Of a DNA stretch of 64,000 bases, positions 1 to 11,572 are shown piece after piece (within the stretch, counting starts at the first letter, position 1; each line of letters opens with the position of its first letter). The stretch covers positions 6,484,922 to 6,548,921 of the forward strand of contig NC_092678.1 in assembly GCF_964355755.1 (NCBI RefSeq). The letters are read 5' to 3'. This DNA comes from Antedon mediterranea. Lineage: Eukaryota > Echinodermata > Crinoidea > Comatulida > Antedonidae. Position numbers and translations under genes: made by a program. The notes beneath the pieces were generated by a model, which was not told where the DNA came from, made no database searches, and saw only the letters and a list, made by a program, of their open reading frames with translations.

Positions 1-309
1 CTTGCATCAGAATAAAGTGGTTCTTTATTCTGAATTGTTTGGTTATTCAAATATTTGTGGGTTACACCTTGGCGTGAATAATAGGGTATGGCACAGGTTT
101 TGATTTTAAAGAAAACGCCTAACATTGCCTATTGTCATCAAATTGGTCATTCCTATTTCTTGGTTATTATATTTAACGCTTTTCTCTGCATGGGTTACGT
201 TAGGCATCACAATAATTAATTTATAATATAATACATGATAATGATATATTTATGGATAATAATAAAACTAAACGATTTTTTCCCTTTTAATTACGCGTTA
301 TTTCATAAT

Positions 310-700
310 GAATGAACTCTTCACCTTTCGATCAGTTCGTCCCTCACGTCACGAAAAGCATGCGTGAAAAAGACGACGACCATGCTGGATCGTTATGTTG
401 GTGGTGTATTGTTGCCTTCGATCCATGGCGGCGGGTGTAGGCTACGTTGTTTTTATAAATAATCGAGAAAAATGTAGTACAGTACTGCGAAGTTTTTAGT
501 TTGGAAATAATTAATTACGATGTGACCTAGCCTCCAAGATTCACCGCCGCCTTAACTTTGGTATTTAATACTCCAGTTAATATAGGCACACAGTAATTGA
601 GGACATGACCACTACTTTTAACTGCGATGGCAGACGCGGCTCATATACACACGGGGCCTACTCGTTAGTAGTAGGCCCAGCCTAGTGTAATATATTAAGC
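310..700. other. CpG-containing unique segment, possible regulatory DNA
   Basis: This stretch is richer in G+C and CpG than its AT-rich flanks and is not visibly repetitive. It includes GGCGGCGGG near 427 and CACCGCCGCC near 541. I see no convincing coding frame. A perfect 9-bp stem (GGGCCTACT with AGTAGGCCC, 7-nt loop) occupies 654-678. It could be a promoter-proximal region or simply the decayed interior of a mobile element, since CpG-rich islands in this window are often transposon interiors. Confidence 0.25.
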
Positions 701-1260
701 TAGGTTTCCGCGGAAAAATACACATTATGTTTGTTTTCTTAAATATTTGTAATACTGTATTTTATACTATTACTACTACTACTAATACACACTGGCAATC
801 TGTAAATACCATACGAATCCGATTGTTCGTTATTTCAACGCAAACTCAACGCAACACATTGTGTTGGTTGAATAAACAGTTCAACGAACTCAACACTTTC
901 AACGCCAACGGACAACGCAGTTTCAACGCGTTGTCAACACTTTAACAATGCGTTGAATGCGTTCAAAATCTGCAATAATTCTGTCCGGTACTGTAGTTCA
1001 TAGTCGATTTACAATAATATCCATTGGCCAGTAAAAACTACAACGGATCTTTTGTAAAAGAAAAAATATAATGTTTCAAACTTAATTTAGGCCATTAAAA
1101 ACTGGTTTACTGGTCTGGGGAACTAGTTTCTCCTTTAGGTTGTAGAATAGCACAAGATATTTTGCTGTTTTTCCCTTCAAAGTATAATTTAGAATGTTGT
1201 CATAACTGTAATTACAGTATTTCTTGTCGATGCTTTTATTGTAGAACGTAATTTATTTAT

Positions 1261-1396
1261 TTTTCTCTGTTCTGGGTTGACCAACTAGCATAGGTGTTTA
1301 GCACCTGTTTGGTCTTTCCGTGCCTCCTTTTATAATTGTTTTGTCTTCTTATGTTTATGGCAGAAATTGAATAAATAAAAAAAAAAAAAAAAAAAA
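1261..1396 (+). mobile_element. Poly(A)-tailed retroelement 3' end
   Basis: A unique-looking tail ends in AATAAATAAA followed by an uninterrupted A run to 1396. Just upstream sits a stem-loop, AGGTG-tttag-CACCT (1292-1306), the type of structure seen near the 3' ends of non-LTR retrotransposons and their SINE partners. No coding remnant is visible upstream, so this is a strongly 5'-truncated copy or a processed transcript insertion. Plus-strand orientation is inferred from the A-tail. Confidence 0.5.
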
Positions 1397-1399
1397 ATG

Positions 1400-2750
1400 T
1401 GCTCTATCATACTACACATGTACATTTTCCTTCATTCATTTGCACTCAGTCAGTGTTAGAATCATAGAACCAGTATTTTTTCAACATCACAGAGCTAATA
1501 GTAGTTTGGGTTACTACATCCCTAAACTACACAGGGTCTCAATTGAGGCTAATGTGCTTTAATCGGAAACAATTTAAACCAATTCATTGCTTCCTGTAGT
1601 ATGATCTAACCTGCCAATAAACTTATCAAAGTTTGCATTAATTCTTTACACATGTAAAATTTATTATTTAAGTTATTATATTAAAACATTTCTTATTAGA
1701 ATATTAGTTTTGTTCGTAACTTCTTATTTTGAAACACCTTAGAGAGTTATAAATATACTTAGTTCAAATTGGTGAAAATTAAATTGTTATTATCGTAATA
1801 AAATGTTAAAGGTATACCAAATTTGTTGGATCTTTTTGAAGGTGATTTATTAGTGGTTATTATATGGTAATTTCTTATTTGTTTTATCAAATTATTAACA
1901 TGAGAAAAACCATTAATTTAATAAATCAAACCACTGTATTCTGTCAAAATAAAAATAATATATCGTTTAAATTTGTTGATAATGAAAGCTATTTTTTCTT
2001 AGGAAGTATTTAATTAGAGGCTTTAAAACACAATGCCATGGTTTATGTTGAGTCAATGTTTTTTGTGTAAATTTTAGCACTGTCAATTCAAATAGGTTTT
2101 ACACACCAACAAATAAAAATAATGTACATTGTAAAATTTCTTTATTAAAAAATTGGTACAATTTACTCTTTATTTGAAGGACTTGATGTTTTAAATTTCA
2201 TTGTTTGTCAAAATTTGTAACTGAAAAGAAAACTATGGCACAATTTATTGCATATTAACTCTGAGAAACTTTTAAAAGTTATTTGTTATGCAAGAATAAC
2301 TTCGAAAAAAAAGTAATTTTGTAAACGTAATTGTTCAAAACAATACTGTACTGAACCATTGTTGGTTCATGTGGTTGTTAAAAGCTTCCCCTGATAAATC
2401 AAAGTATTGTTCTTTTTTAAAAGATATTAAATCAACTGAAAGAACCTTTGAAAAACATACAATCTGAAATAAAGAACTCATTTAGTGACTAAGAAATGGT
2501 AGGCAAGAGAAAGTATATTCAATTTGAATTATACTGTATTGTTATAGTGGAATATGTTATGATCTAATCATCATCCTAATTTAAACAGTTTTAATAATTA
2601 CTTATAAATTTAGTTTAACATTGATTGATGTATACTGTTACATACAGTGAAATTGTAGGTTTCTCCCTTATGAATATTTATTTTGTTATAAAAGTAGTAT
2701 TTATTTGAAGCAAAATGCATAGCTAAAAATCTCATATCTTGATATGAAGT
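1400..2750. other. Anonymous AT-rich DNA
   Basis: No gene, tandem array or terminal inverted repeat was recognised. The sequence is dominated by A/T homopolymer-like stretches and stops occur frequently in all frames. Intronic or intergenic origin cannot be told apart. Confidence 0.6.
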
Positions 2751-2912
2751 AGCAAAGACAGTGATAAGCCAGGGCTGTAGCCACCAGTACAGCAGGTTGG
2801 TAAGGTTTCAACCTATCCACTTTTTCACAGAAGCCTTGATAACACTGTGGCCCTTTTCTTGCAATCAACCCACCACTTTATTTTTTGTGACTGTGATCTA
2901 TATATTTGCAGC

Positions 2913-3060
2913 CCTATGCATTTCTTTTCATCATCAGCACAGTGAAACAAAGTCTTTTAATGTCCTAATGTCAGGAAGTAGGGGCAGGGGTTGCAGTGCA
3001 ATGCATTTCTTCACATCAGCAGTCGCAGCTAAATAAAGATTTCAATTTCCTAATGGCAGT
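2913..3060. repeat. Degenerate two-copy direct repeat
   Basis: Two diverged copies about 85 bp apart share ATGCATTTCTT, a CATCAGCA core and a following TTTCCTAATGGCAG or TGTCCTAATGTCAG segment. The open frame at 2761-3036 runs through it, has no recognisable domain and is not called as a gene. Confidence 0.35.
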
Positions 3061-3593
3061 ACAATACCATAATCATCCATCACCAAGCCTTTTAACAGGC
3101 TACATAAGTATTTTACAGGCTGGCATAGGAATGTTTATATTAACCTCTGTCAGTGACAAGGTCTTTTGATTTTTCTATTACCAGTGAGCTCACTCTCTGA
3201 ACTAATGAGATGTTATCACACAGACCTTTTACAACCTTATATACTCAATAGTTTACTGGCATACTTCATGTTGGGGGTATGTTAATAGCAACACGAATTT
3301 ACAGTACCAAAATAAGTTTCTCTTTTTTTCAGTAAGATTTAAATTAGTTAAGTTAAGTTAAAATTGTTAAACTGGCAGGGTTCACGGAATTTGAAGCGGC
3401 AAGACACTGGAACATATTCATTTATGAAAACGGAACGCCGCCGAAACAATAAGCATAATTTGCATAGATTTGTTAATAAATCATTTTTAAAATACCAGAA
3501 TACACAGTCCCAAAGGACCAGTTTGTACCATGCAACTTGTGCCCTAAAGTCCCTTCTAAATCTAGACGTATAGCCATATTAAAAGAAATTAAG

Positions 3594-3780
3594 GATCTTT
3601 CGATTTGCGCTGACCGACGACCAACCTAGGTCAGGTCAATTGATGTTTCATTGGTTGTTGTTTGAACCTAGAAACCATCAAACCTGCGTCGAGGTTAGGA
3701 GCGAGGAAGCACCCCGGTATTTTCACATGTGCACATTAAACATGACATAGTTTGATTGTCGGTCATCACAAAACAAAGTT
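3594..3780. mobile_element. Short inverted-repeat element, TTTCGATTTGCG family, copy 1
   Basis: Terminal arms are imperfect inverted repeats: CTTTCGATTTGCGCTGACCG at the left and a matching CGGTCATCACAAAACAAAG at the right. The interior (CCTAGAAACCATCAAACCTG, then GAGGTTAGGAGCGAGG) recurs in diverged form at 28968-29097 and 32583-32775, which establishes a dispersed family. There is no coding capacity, so it is a non-autonomous MITE. The superfamily is not assigned. Confidence 0.6.
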
Positions 3781-3821
3781 ATATCATATGGACGTACCCT
3801 TAGTTATAACCTATGATAATA

Positions 3822-3965
3822 CAGTCAACTCTCCCAATACGGACACCTTTAGGCTGGCCAAATATGCTTAGTATTCAGAATTTGTTTTTAATGGTAAAAT
3901 TTAATTTGGGATCTTTTGGGAGAGTTTCCAGTTTTCAGGGAGTCCGGTATTGGGAGAATTGACTG
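3822..3965. mobile_element. pogo/Tigger-like MITE, 144 bp
   Basis: Perfect-looking terminal inverted repeats CAGTCAACTCTCCCAATAC and TATTGGGAGAATTGACTG enclose non-coding DNA. The left flank is TA; the right flank is TT, so the TA duplication is imperfect. The CAGT termini, TA target and 'gggacacc' wording near the ends match other members here (15197, 29617, 51065, 59286). Assignment to Tc1/mariner (pogo/Tigger-like) rests on these ends only. Confidence 0.65.
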
Positions 3966-3969
3966 TTTT

Positions 3970-5920
3970 TAATTTAAGATAATGAAAGAACTTTTCACCT
4001 TTGCAGTTTTATTTTTTGACAGATGCAACCATTATTACTAACATTAGTAGATTTGCTTACTATCAACCAAATGTGTTAAATTGATCCAATCAAATCTACC
4101 AACACAAAGCATTAAAATGATCCCCTAAGCAAGTATTTAAAATAAAAATTAAGTAATATGATATGAAAACACAATTACTAGAAAGTGGTGGTCACCTAAA
4201 GCTCCCGATGATGATTAATCAATAATGTATATGATTTCTTAATAATCCTTTATCTCCACTAATATTTAATACAGGCTTAGTAATTAATGTAAGATCTCTG
4301 CTCTATTCATTACTATAGTTAAAAGATATTGATTGTTTTAGTGTTAATGTGAATGAACTTGAATATGAGGATCTGTTTGTGCTTGACTTCAAAAGTCCAA
4401 TGAACCTTGTGGCTATAAAAGGAATCATCTCTATTCACCAATTACCATATTCTTGCTAATTACTTTGCATTTATTCAGCTTAGCAGTTATTATTGATTCA
4501 ATTAATTTAACACATTTTACTAATGATTTTTATAATAATTTAATTATCCTGCCATTTATAATTAATCATTTTTAGCACAATAAAAGTCATGTGTTAAACA
4601 TTGTGAGCTAGCCCAATTTTGTAAAATAAAGTCCAACCCAAATGTTGTAATTTAATTTTTGATAAATAGACCCGACTGAGAGTGAAACCTATGACATCAC
4701 TTGATTCCATTTGACCTTTGACATTGCTGGACTCTTGGCAGGATTGCTTGATTGTGGTTTAATTTCCAGGGTGTTATTTTGTTTTTGTTTTTTTGTATTT
4801 ATGAATTGATGGTGGAGGAGGTGGATGGGTGCCTAAAATGAAGTGCTAAAGTGAATCCATCTTTTGCATTGTAAATTTTTTAATTAGCCTATGTTTAGTT
4901 CATCAGGTGTGAATGGTATCTTATAGTTGTTAAAAAAGATGATTCCAGACGGTAATTTTATTTAAAAACAATGTTGTTTGTCTCCCTCTTCTCCTTCTAT
5001 CTGTAACTGTAAATAGATTTCCAATAGTTAATTGGTTTGCTAATATTGAATTAAAACCTTCTTAGTTGGATCCCCAATTAAGATCATGTTTTGCCAATTA
5101 AATTGGAATAAACCCCCTTTCACATTCGATGACAATGCTTGGAAGCAAAAGAGCATCCAATTCACACTGATTATCACTAATCCGCATTGTTGTACCAGCT
5201 TCTATGTATACTTTGTTAGTTACACATTCTGTGATTTTCTTTGATGATGCCGTAAGCTTAGTGAATTCCCCCTAATCAATAAGGAATTCTCTACCCTGTG
5301 CTAAAGAATAGGGGATAGGTGGTGACGCAATGCTTATTAAGTATAATCAAGACTTGTGTAACAATAGGCGTAAATCATTAGCCACTCTGTGGGTCAATAA
5401 TGTCTTTGCACCTGTAAAAAACACTGGCCTCTTGTCGGCATATTTGAAGATTAGGGCCTAGATTTAATTTTAAGCTTATACAAAGCTCAATGCCATTGGA
5501 TAAAGACTTAAAAGATACTGTTTAAATTTGAGCATAAAGGTAATATGGGGATCATTGCATTATAATTTAATAATCATTTTATTCTACAATACTGGAGTAC
5601 TGTATTTGTTGCCTTTGGATGCAGAAATAAGCTAAACCGCGTGTAACTCTGATAGAGCACATTATAACTCCGATAGAGAAAATAGCATGCTTACCACCTC
5701 TGGTATAGACTGACCTATCTTCATTTTATTGTTTAAAAAGATTAAAATCTAAAATGGTAAATTCTACCTGCTACATTCAATGTTGTTTTGACTATTTATG
5801 ACACAGTGGTGACCCACTTTGGCCCTCAATTACACAGTCCCATGTAACAATGTCATAGAATTAAATTGATTTATTAATGGTTTAAATATAAATTATATTG
5901 ACTTTTAATTCCGGTGTGGG
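3970..5920. other. Anonymous AT-rich DNA
   Basis: No exon, array or paired inverted repeat was recognised. Occasional short palindromes are present, for example GAATTCC and GGAATTC bracketing 5263-5287. Nothing supports a gene. Confidence 0.55.
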
Positions 5921-5929
5921 TTTAACTAC

Positions 5930-7559
5930 GGGTCTGTTTCTGCTGCATAACGCAATTTAACCGGTTATTTTTAAATAGATTAAAAATAGATAACAATAAC
6001 AAGACTGCGTTTCTGCTCAATTTGTGCTCCGAAATAACCGGTTAAATCTATGGGTGGTCGTCGAGCAAAACGTCATCATTACCCAAAATGCAATACACTC
6101 AGACGGAAGTAGTAAGTTGGCTGTTTGTTTACATCGACGTCGTGAGTACACACATGTGTATATATCGCCGAACATCTCACTCAAACATGTTAAAAAAATA
6201 AAATGTTGTCTCCAGGTCTACAAGTTTTGTTTTTTGTAAAGCCTACTTACATCGCTAATAAAATTAATTCTCATGGCGCCTTCAATAACATGATGGGGAG
6301 GGTCGTGCAGCGCCCGATCGCCTAGGATAATTTTTATCCTCAACAAAGGCGATGAAATACGGCCCTTCCCACGTGAACGTGTTGTCTTTCGCGAGCGCGG
6401 TCCTACAAAACACCAAACGGAAACAAAAACGAGACTCAGATTGTTGCAATACTTACCAAACGAGAGTAGATAATTGTTAATTAATTATGAAAACCCAACT
6501 TTTATAGCAAAAATCGTCCGAATTTATGTTAAAAACGATGAGTTTAGCCACAAAAACTTAAATAAAACGAGAGTATCCAAGTCATAGAATATCGCACGCA
6601 CATAGTGCCTTTAATAAAGTAATGAGTATTGAACATTATTTCGTATATTTATGTACTAACATAAATAATAACACATTTCTATGCTTAATAAAATCATATT
6701 TAATATATTATCAAAGGCTCTGATTACCTTTGTTTTCGGTCGATGTGATGTTTTTCTAACAAATTATATTGTGTAAAACGATCAAAGTAAGAATGTTCAT
6801 TGTTCTCCTATTAAAGGCACTAAGGGCGTGCCATAAATACGCTCGTTTGGATTAAGTTTTTGTTGCTAAATTCATCGTTTATAACATAAATTCGGATGAT
6901 TTTTGCTAAACAATTTGGGTTTTCATAATTAATTAACCATTATCTACTATCGTTTGGTAGGTATTTGCAACATTCTGAGTCCCTTTTTTGTTTCAGTTTT
7001 GGTGCTTATATAGGACCATCCATACCCTTCGCGAGCGTGTACTAAAACGCCTCAAATTGCTTAGCTTGGGTAGTCCCCGAAACTCCACCCCAAACTCCTC
7101 TTTAGACTTTTACTTTCGCAAAAATGCTCTTATTTATTATCTGTGATTCTTTTCTATTGCCTGCCATCCTTCCCCGTACTTTCTCTCCCCCCACAACTGA
7201 ATAACATATCTTGTGATTTCATTCATCCACATACATGTTCATTTCTTCGTTGACTGTCAAAACCACGAGGAAAACACACATCGTATGCGACGGTATCTGA
7301 CCCGGGGTCACAACTGTCAATCAAATAACCGTTATTTCGTGTTGCAGCTAAGAATTGCTCAGCGATAACCGGTTAAACGGCGTTCTAACACCGATTTAAA
7401 TTGGTGTTTTTAACCGGTTATTTTGCGCTGCCTTTTAACCGGTTACCACAAATTTGTCCTGTTTCTGCTGCCAAGAAAATGGAGTTAATTTATTCACACC
7501 GATTTTAATTTATTCACACCGATTTTAACCGGTTATTTTTATGCAGCAGAAATAGGCCC
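5930..7559. mobile_element. 1.6-kb fold-back DNA transposon with palindrome clusters
   Basis: The ends are inverted: GGGTCTGTTTCTGCTGCATAA-type at the left and TATGCAGCAGAAATAGGCCC at the right, flanked on both sides by TAC (5927-5929 and 7560-7562), a likely 3-bp target duplication. The perfect 10-mer TAACCGGTTA occurs six times, only near the ends: 5958, 6035, 7376, 7411, 7436 and 7526. Such clustered subterminal palindromes look like transposase-binding sites. The interior is a long imperfect hairpin (see 6390-7040). The short open frame at 6024-6239 lies in the left arm and is not a believable gene. A 3-bp duplication suggests PIF/Harbinger-like transposition, but TAC departs from the usual TWA. 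Confidence 0.75.
6390..7040. repeat. Long internal inverted repeat (about 300-bp arms)
   Basis: The left arm reads CGCGAGCGCGG, then ACACCAAACGG, GACTCAGATTGTTGCAATAC, TTAATTAATTATGAAAACCC, ATCGTCCGAATTTATG, and AGTGCCTTTAATA. The right arm carries the reverse complements in reverse order: TATTAAAGGCACT, CATAAATTCGGATGAT, GGGTTTTCATAATTAATTAA, GTATTTGCAACATTCTGAGTC, TTTTGGTG, CGCGAGCG. The turn falls near 6690. RNA from either strand would form a very long imperfect duplex. Confidence 0.75.
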
Positions 7560-7950
7560 TACGTGTACATTCATGTTCCATTGATACATCCATTGAGACG
7601 GATTTAAGAGTATGTATATTCCATATCACTACAGTCGTAGAATAAACACAGTCTGGCTTTATAAATGTTGGCACCTTCATGTGTTGGTATTTTGTGGTCA
7701 CCATAGATCATTTTTATGTTGAAGTTTTTACCATGACATTAAACCTTGTCTATGTGGTGGAATGTAGCAAATGTCATTCTCAAAATAGTCATGTCATAAT
7801 ATATAAAAGAACATATAATGAATAATGTTATTTTGTGGAAAACAAATTTAATGTAATGTTTTCCTGTGTATGTTTACAGTACTTGATTTTCTAAGATAGT
7901 AGAAAGAGGCACTGTACGATTGTTTTATATTGCTGTATGATAAGAATATA

Positions 7951-8757
7951 CCGTATATTTCGGTGTATAAGTCGCACTTTTGACACGCAAATTTGACCTC
8001 CAAATTAAGGGTGCGTCTTATACACCGAACATAAATGCCTCACCACACAGATTGTACATAGGCCTAGGCCTAGGCTATCGTCACCTCGTTTGCTAGGCCT
8101 GAGTAGGCTAGGCCTAGCTACAGTAACTAACTAACGTAATGTTATACTAAATATGATGAAAAGATTTGTTCATTATGGCGCTCCGATAAAATTTCATTTG
8201 TAAACGTTTACGTCGTACGATTGGAATAGTATTTATTTATACAGTAGTTATACGCACGATCGCCGTACCCCAAGCGCAAGCCCTTCTTTTGGTGGCCACA
8301 TGGTGTACGGTATTCGACTAGTATATTCTCCAGGTGATTATAGCATGGACCTAGCGTACACACTTCTCGGATACATAGATACTAATCGAATACGATTGTC
8401 CGTGAAAACGTGCCCCCTCTCGAAATGATCGAGCGAGGCTAGCCCACACACGTGCGTGTTACACACACGGTCATGCACTCGATGTTGCGGCGAAACTCAT
8501 GAATAACGAGTTAGAAAGAACTTGTTGAGGCTGGGCGCGGCCGAGCCTAGGTAAGAAAAAAACCTAAATAAAGGACGCCGTTGTAGATATAATAAAATAT
8601 ATTATCACAATAATATTGATTACAATTTAAAAAAACATTGTTTTGATGAAATATAAGGTGCGTCTTATACATCGACGATATAAAAAATACCGATATTTTA
8701 CTCTCAGTTGGGGGTGCGTCTTATACACAGGTGCGACTTATACACCGAAATATACGG
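7951..8757. mobile_element. TA-flanked DNA transposon, 807 bp (GTATAAGTCGCAC type)
   Basis: TA on both sides encloses inverted ends CCGTATATTTCGGTGTATAA and its reverse complement TTATACACCGAAATATACGG. The terminal phrase GTATAAGTCGCAC or its inverse GTGCGTCTTATAC recurs four or five times near the ends. The interior includes a dense AGGCCTAG cluster at 8062-8118 and a CpG-rich block. No transposase is visible; the open frame at 8643-8897 is just the right end read through. It belongs with the elements at 40181 and 49392, which share the ends CCGTA...GTATAAG but not the body. Confidence 0.8.
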
Positions 8758-8999
8758 TATATATAACAGATTTATTAACGCATTTTGGAAGAATATTATT
8801 GCTTTTAGGAAAAAGCGAATTAAAAAAAAAATTGATCTTAAAAATAACCTCAATTGGTTTCCATCTTGATAAAAAAAGCAATTTTCTTTTGGTCTAACTT
8901 TGACCTCACCTCAAAAGGTCGCTTACCACTGCAACCACCAAAATTGAATGGCAAATTTAACTGCAGATTACCGAATTGATTGAGATGAGATGTACACGT

Positions 9000-9075
9000 G
9001 TACAATAAAACCCCTATTACGTGGGCATCTCCAGGACCCAATAAAGTGTCCACTTAATAGAGCTGTCCCGTATGT
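9000..9075. mobile_element. Fragment of pogo-like MITE
   Basis: The text 'aaaacccctattacgtgggc' followed by 'gtgtccacttaatagagctg' matches the ends and internal wording of the TA-flanked MITE family (compare 29617 and 51065). It lies about 40 bp upstream of the PDZ exon, inside the intron. Both ends are incomplete. Confidence 0.4.
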
Positions 9076-9112
9076 TGCTTTATTTCATTGCTGTATTCCT
9101 GTTATTTTGTAG

Positions 9113-9211
9113 GCTGAAGGTGGAATCACAGATGGAATTATTGTCTCAAGAGTCACGGAAAGTGGACCGGCGGAACAAGCAGAACTGAAAATACATGATA
9201 GGATCATTAAG
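9113..9211 (+). CDS. Internal exon of a PDZ-domain protein
   Basis: The 99-bp exon follows a TTATTTTGTAG acceptor and ends at AAG before a GTTAGT donor; both boundaries are phase 0 and the frame has no stop. It encodes 33 residues starting AEGGITDGIIVSRV and ending KIHDRIIKV. This is the middle of a PDZ domain: strand GIIVSRV, helix segment GPAEQAEL, then HDRIIKV leading to the usual NG turn, which must lie in the next exon. The peptide-binding GLGF loop and the second helix are not in this exon. PDZ domains bind C-terminal tails of partner proteins, usually at membranes and junctions. The wording is closest, from memory, to TIP-1/TAX1BP3 and LNX/PDZRN-type PDZ domains, so the gene identity is open. 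No neighbouring exon of the same gene was confirmed, so its introns exceed several kb here. Confidence 0.78.
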
Positions 9212-10059
9212 GTTAGTTTTGGTGGATGTCTGCGTTGCGTATGTTAAATGTTTCTATGACCTTTCTGGTGGTCCGATGGTTTATAACACGTCCTATATGT
9301 AATAAATGCATCATCTGATGTGTGTGCAGGATGGCATAGCTGGTTACCTCATAACATTTCCTAAAATTGGAAAGTGTTGAAATATATTGTGAAATATTAA
9401 AAAAAACTTGTTTGTAATCTCAGAAATTACTTACTAATAGAATAGAAAAGTTATGATCTATAAAATTATAATTTTTTATTTAGTTGAATTATTAATGCTA
9501 TAAATACTTTTTCCTCAGTAGGAAATTTCACCATCTTTCTAAATTTATACCAGAAGTTTGCAATTAGAAAACATGTTAGCAATGCAAGAATGTTCTTAGT
9601 TTATTTAAATCGGGTCATTGCAGAAATTCTTGCTTGTTCTGCAGCTGAACAGAAATTCCACATAAGCTATTTTAGCACCTCAGAGTATTTAAGCCAACTT
9701 TTGTAGGCTCTTGTGGATGTCCACAGACTTTCTAAATGGTGAGGAGTGACAGTCGAAATTGCAATTAAGATTGGGTTGAGTCTGCTTGAGATTCTTATAC
9801 AGTATGCCTAGCTTTATTTAATTTGAAAATATTGACAGACTATTACTAAATGTAATAATATCAGAACCAAGTTGAATAATTTGTCTATGTTGATTTGAAT
9901 GTTGAAAGCTTAGGCCATTCAAACGGGAGAGATTATGGCCAGAGCAGAGCAGTTATAAATGGTTCACAATACAGTTTTCGATTGTACATAAATTATTTAC
10001 CAGCTTACCACGCTGCACAAAATTCTCAAAAAGTGAAGGGGAAAAAAGCTGTGTAATAG
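9212..10059 (+). other. Intronic DNA downstream of the PDZ exon
   Basis: It begins with the GTTAGT donor. The rest is AT-rich with no recognised exon or repeat until the inserted element at 10060. Confidence 0.5.
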
Positions 10060-10468
10060 CAAAGAACTTATAACACAAGAATCTCCTGTTCTTCAATTTG
10101 CATTCAAAACACAGTATCTGAAGTACAGGGTTAAAAGGTCAAACTGGGCGACGCCATTTCACAGCATGGAGCAGCGCCCCCTCCAAACTAGGAAGTCAAT
10201 TACTCTACCCCCCTAGAGTATTAGCAGATCCCCTCTATAATTTTGACTTTCTAATTTGATGCGGGCGCCCTACTCCTCAGTCAATTACTCTATCCCCCCT
10301 AGAGCATTAGTAGATCCCCTCTATGATTTTGACTTTCTAATTTGATGCGGGCGCCCTACTCCATGGCTCATAATGGCGCCACCCATAGCTCTATTCTATC
10401 CCACAATGCCTTTCGAAATTGTTACGCGCTTTGGACGAACAGGAGATTCTTGTGTTATAAGTTCTTTG
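10060..10468. mobile_element. 409-bp DNA transposon with 7-bp target duplication
   Basis: Nearly perfect terminal inverted repeats of about 34 bp begin CAAAGAACTTATAACACAAG and end with the reverse complement. GTAATAG occurs directly on both sides (10053-10059 and 10469-10475), the target duplication. The copy is therefore little decayed. The interior has no coding sequence but holds an 85-bp tandem duplication. A duplication of 7-8 bp and CA-starting ends would suit hAT, but this is not certain. Confidence 0.8.
10194..10363. repeat. 85-bp tandem duplication inside the transposon
   Basis: Two copies starting at 10194 and 10279 differ at only a few positions. Each has AGTCAATTACTCTA, a C run, GCAGATCCCCTCTAT-like text, and TTTGATGCGGGCGCCCTACT. 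Confidence 0.9.
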
Positions 10469-11187
10469 GTAATAGTACCTTCAATCATGTGAAAAATAAT
10501 GTATAGCATGTGATAGAAATTAACCAATGACTTAGCAAGAATATGTGTGTTATAGTAAACTACATTTTATACTCTTTAAACATGTTTGCAACACTCTCAG
10601 TCTATTTCAGTGACTGCCTCATAACAAAGCATAGTACATTAAACAGTTACTGCACTAACAGTTACTGCAGTAATTGCAGTAAAATAATTATAACATGATC
10701 CCTAAATATAACACATTCTCAAATGTGTCTATTGAAAAAAAAAAAGACCTAAGTCATAAATCAAATTTAAAGCAGTCTGAGATAGCAGTTATGATGAACT
10801 GTGTTATAATGAGATTTTTACTATTAAATTATAATAGACGACCTCATGGGACACTTGAACTGTCTGCACTGGAAATTAAGTGTTAAAAAGAATGCGCACT
10901 CAAAGATGTTCGTTTACTATTAGCATTTTAGGCGTCTATGTATTTCTTTCTATAAAGTTTTAGTCTTAAAAATCTATTAGAAATTGTATGTTTTTCAGTA
11001 TAAAAAATTATGTTAATAATGAGAGGGCTGATTTCTTCATGATTGGTTTGCAACAGCTGACAAGTTTGGTTTGGGTTAGTTAAATGCCTGGAGGTCAAGG
11101 TATTAGTGAGATACTCCCTGTAGGCCTACAGTAGCAGTTCTTCATTCTCTACTACTGCTGTAGGTCTACCAAGATTCAGTTGTTATT

Positions 11188-11214
<27 letters not shown>
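11188..11214. repeat. (GT)n microsatellite
   Basis: An uninterrupted GT dinucleotide run of about 13 units. Confidence 0.95.
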
Positions 11215-11219
<5 letters not shown>

Positions 11220-11572
11220 GAATATCCCACATTCAACTTTGTAAAAAATAATTCTAAAATGCTTTCAGTTTAGTTGACTAGCTTTTACATTTGGTCCAAA
11301 TCAAACATGAACCAACAACAGTTTAAGGAGGAGAAGAAAGGAGGAGATTACCTGATTTTTGAGAGTTTTGAATTGGTCTTTTTATTAATGTACTGTGTGA
11401 ATAAAACAACAAAGTAAAACAATTTAATTGACTTAACTTTAAAGTGGTATTAATTTAAATGACAAAGTTACAGTTACTAAAACAGAATCAAATGTCTAAA
11501 TTCATATCAACCATGAAGGGCAATGTGATTTCCTTGACAACCATGCTACCCTAGCATTAACTGTAGATTAAG

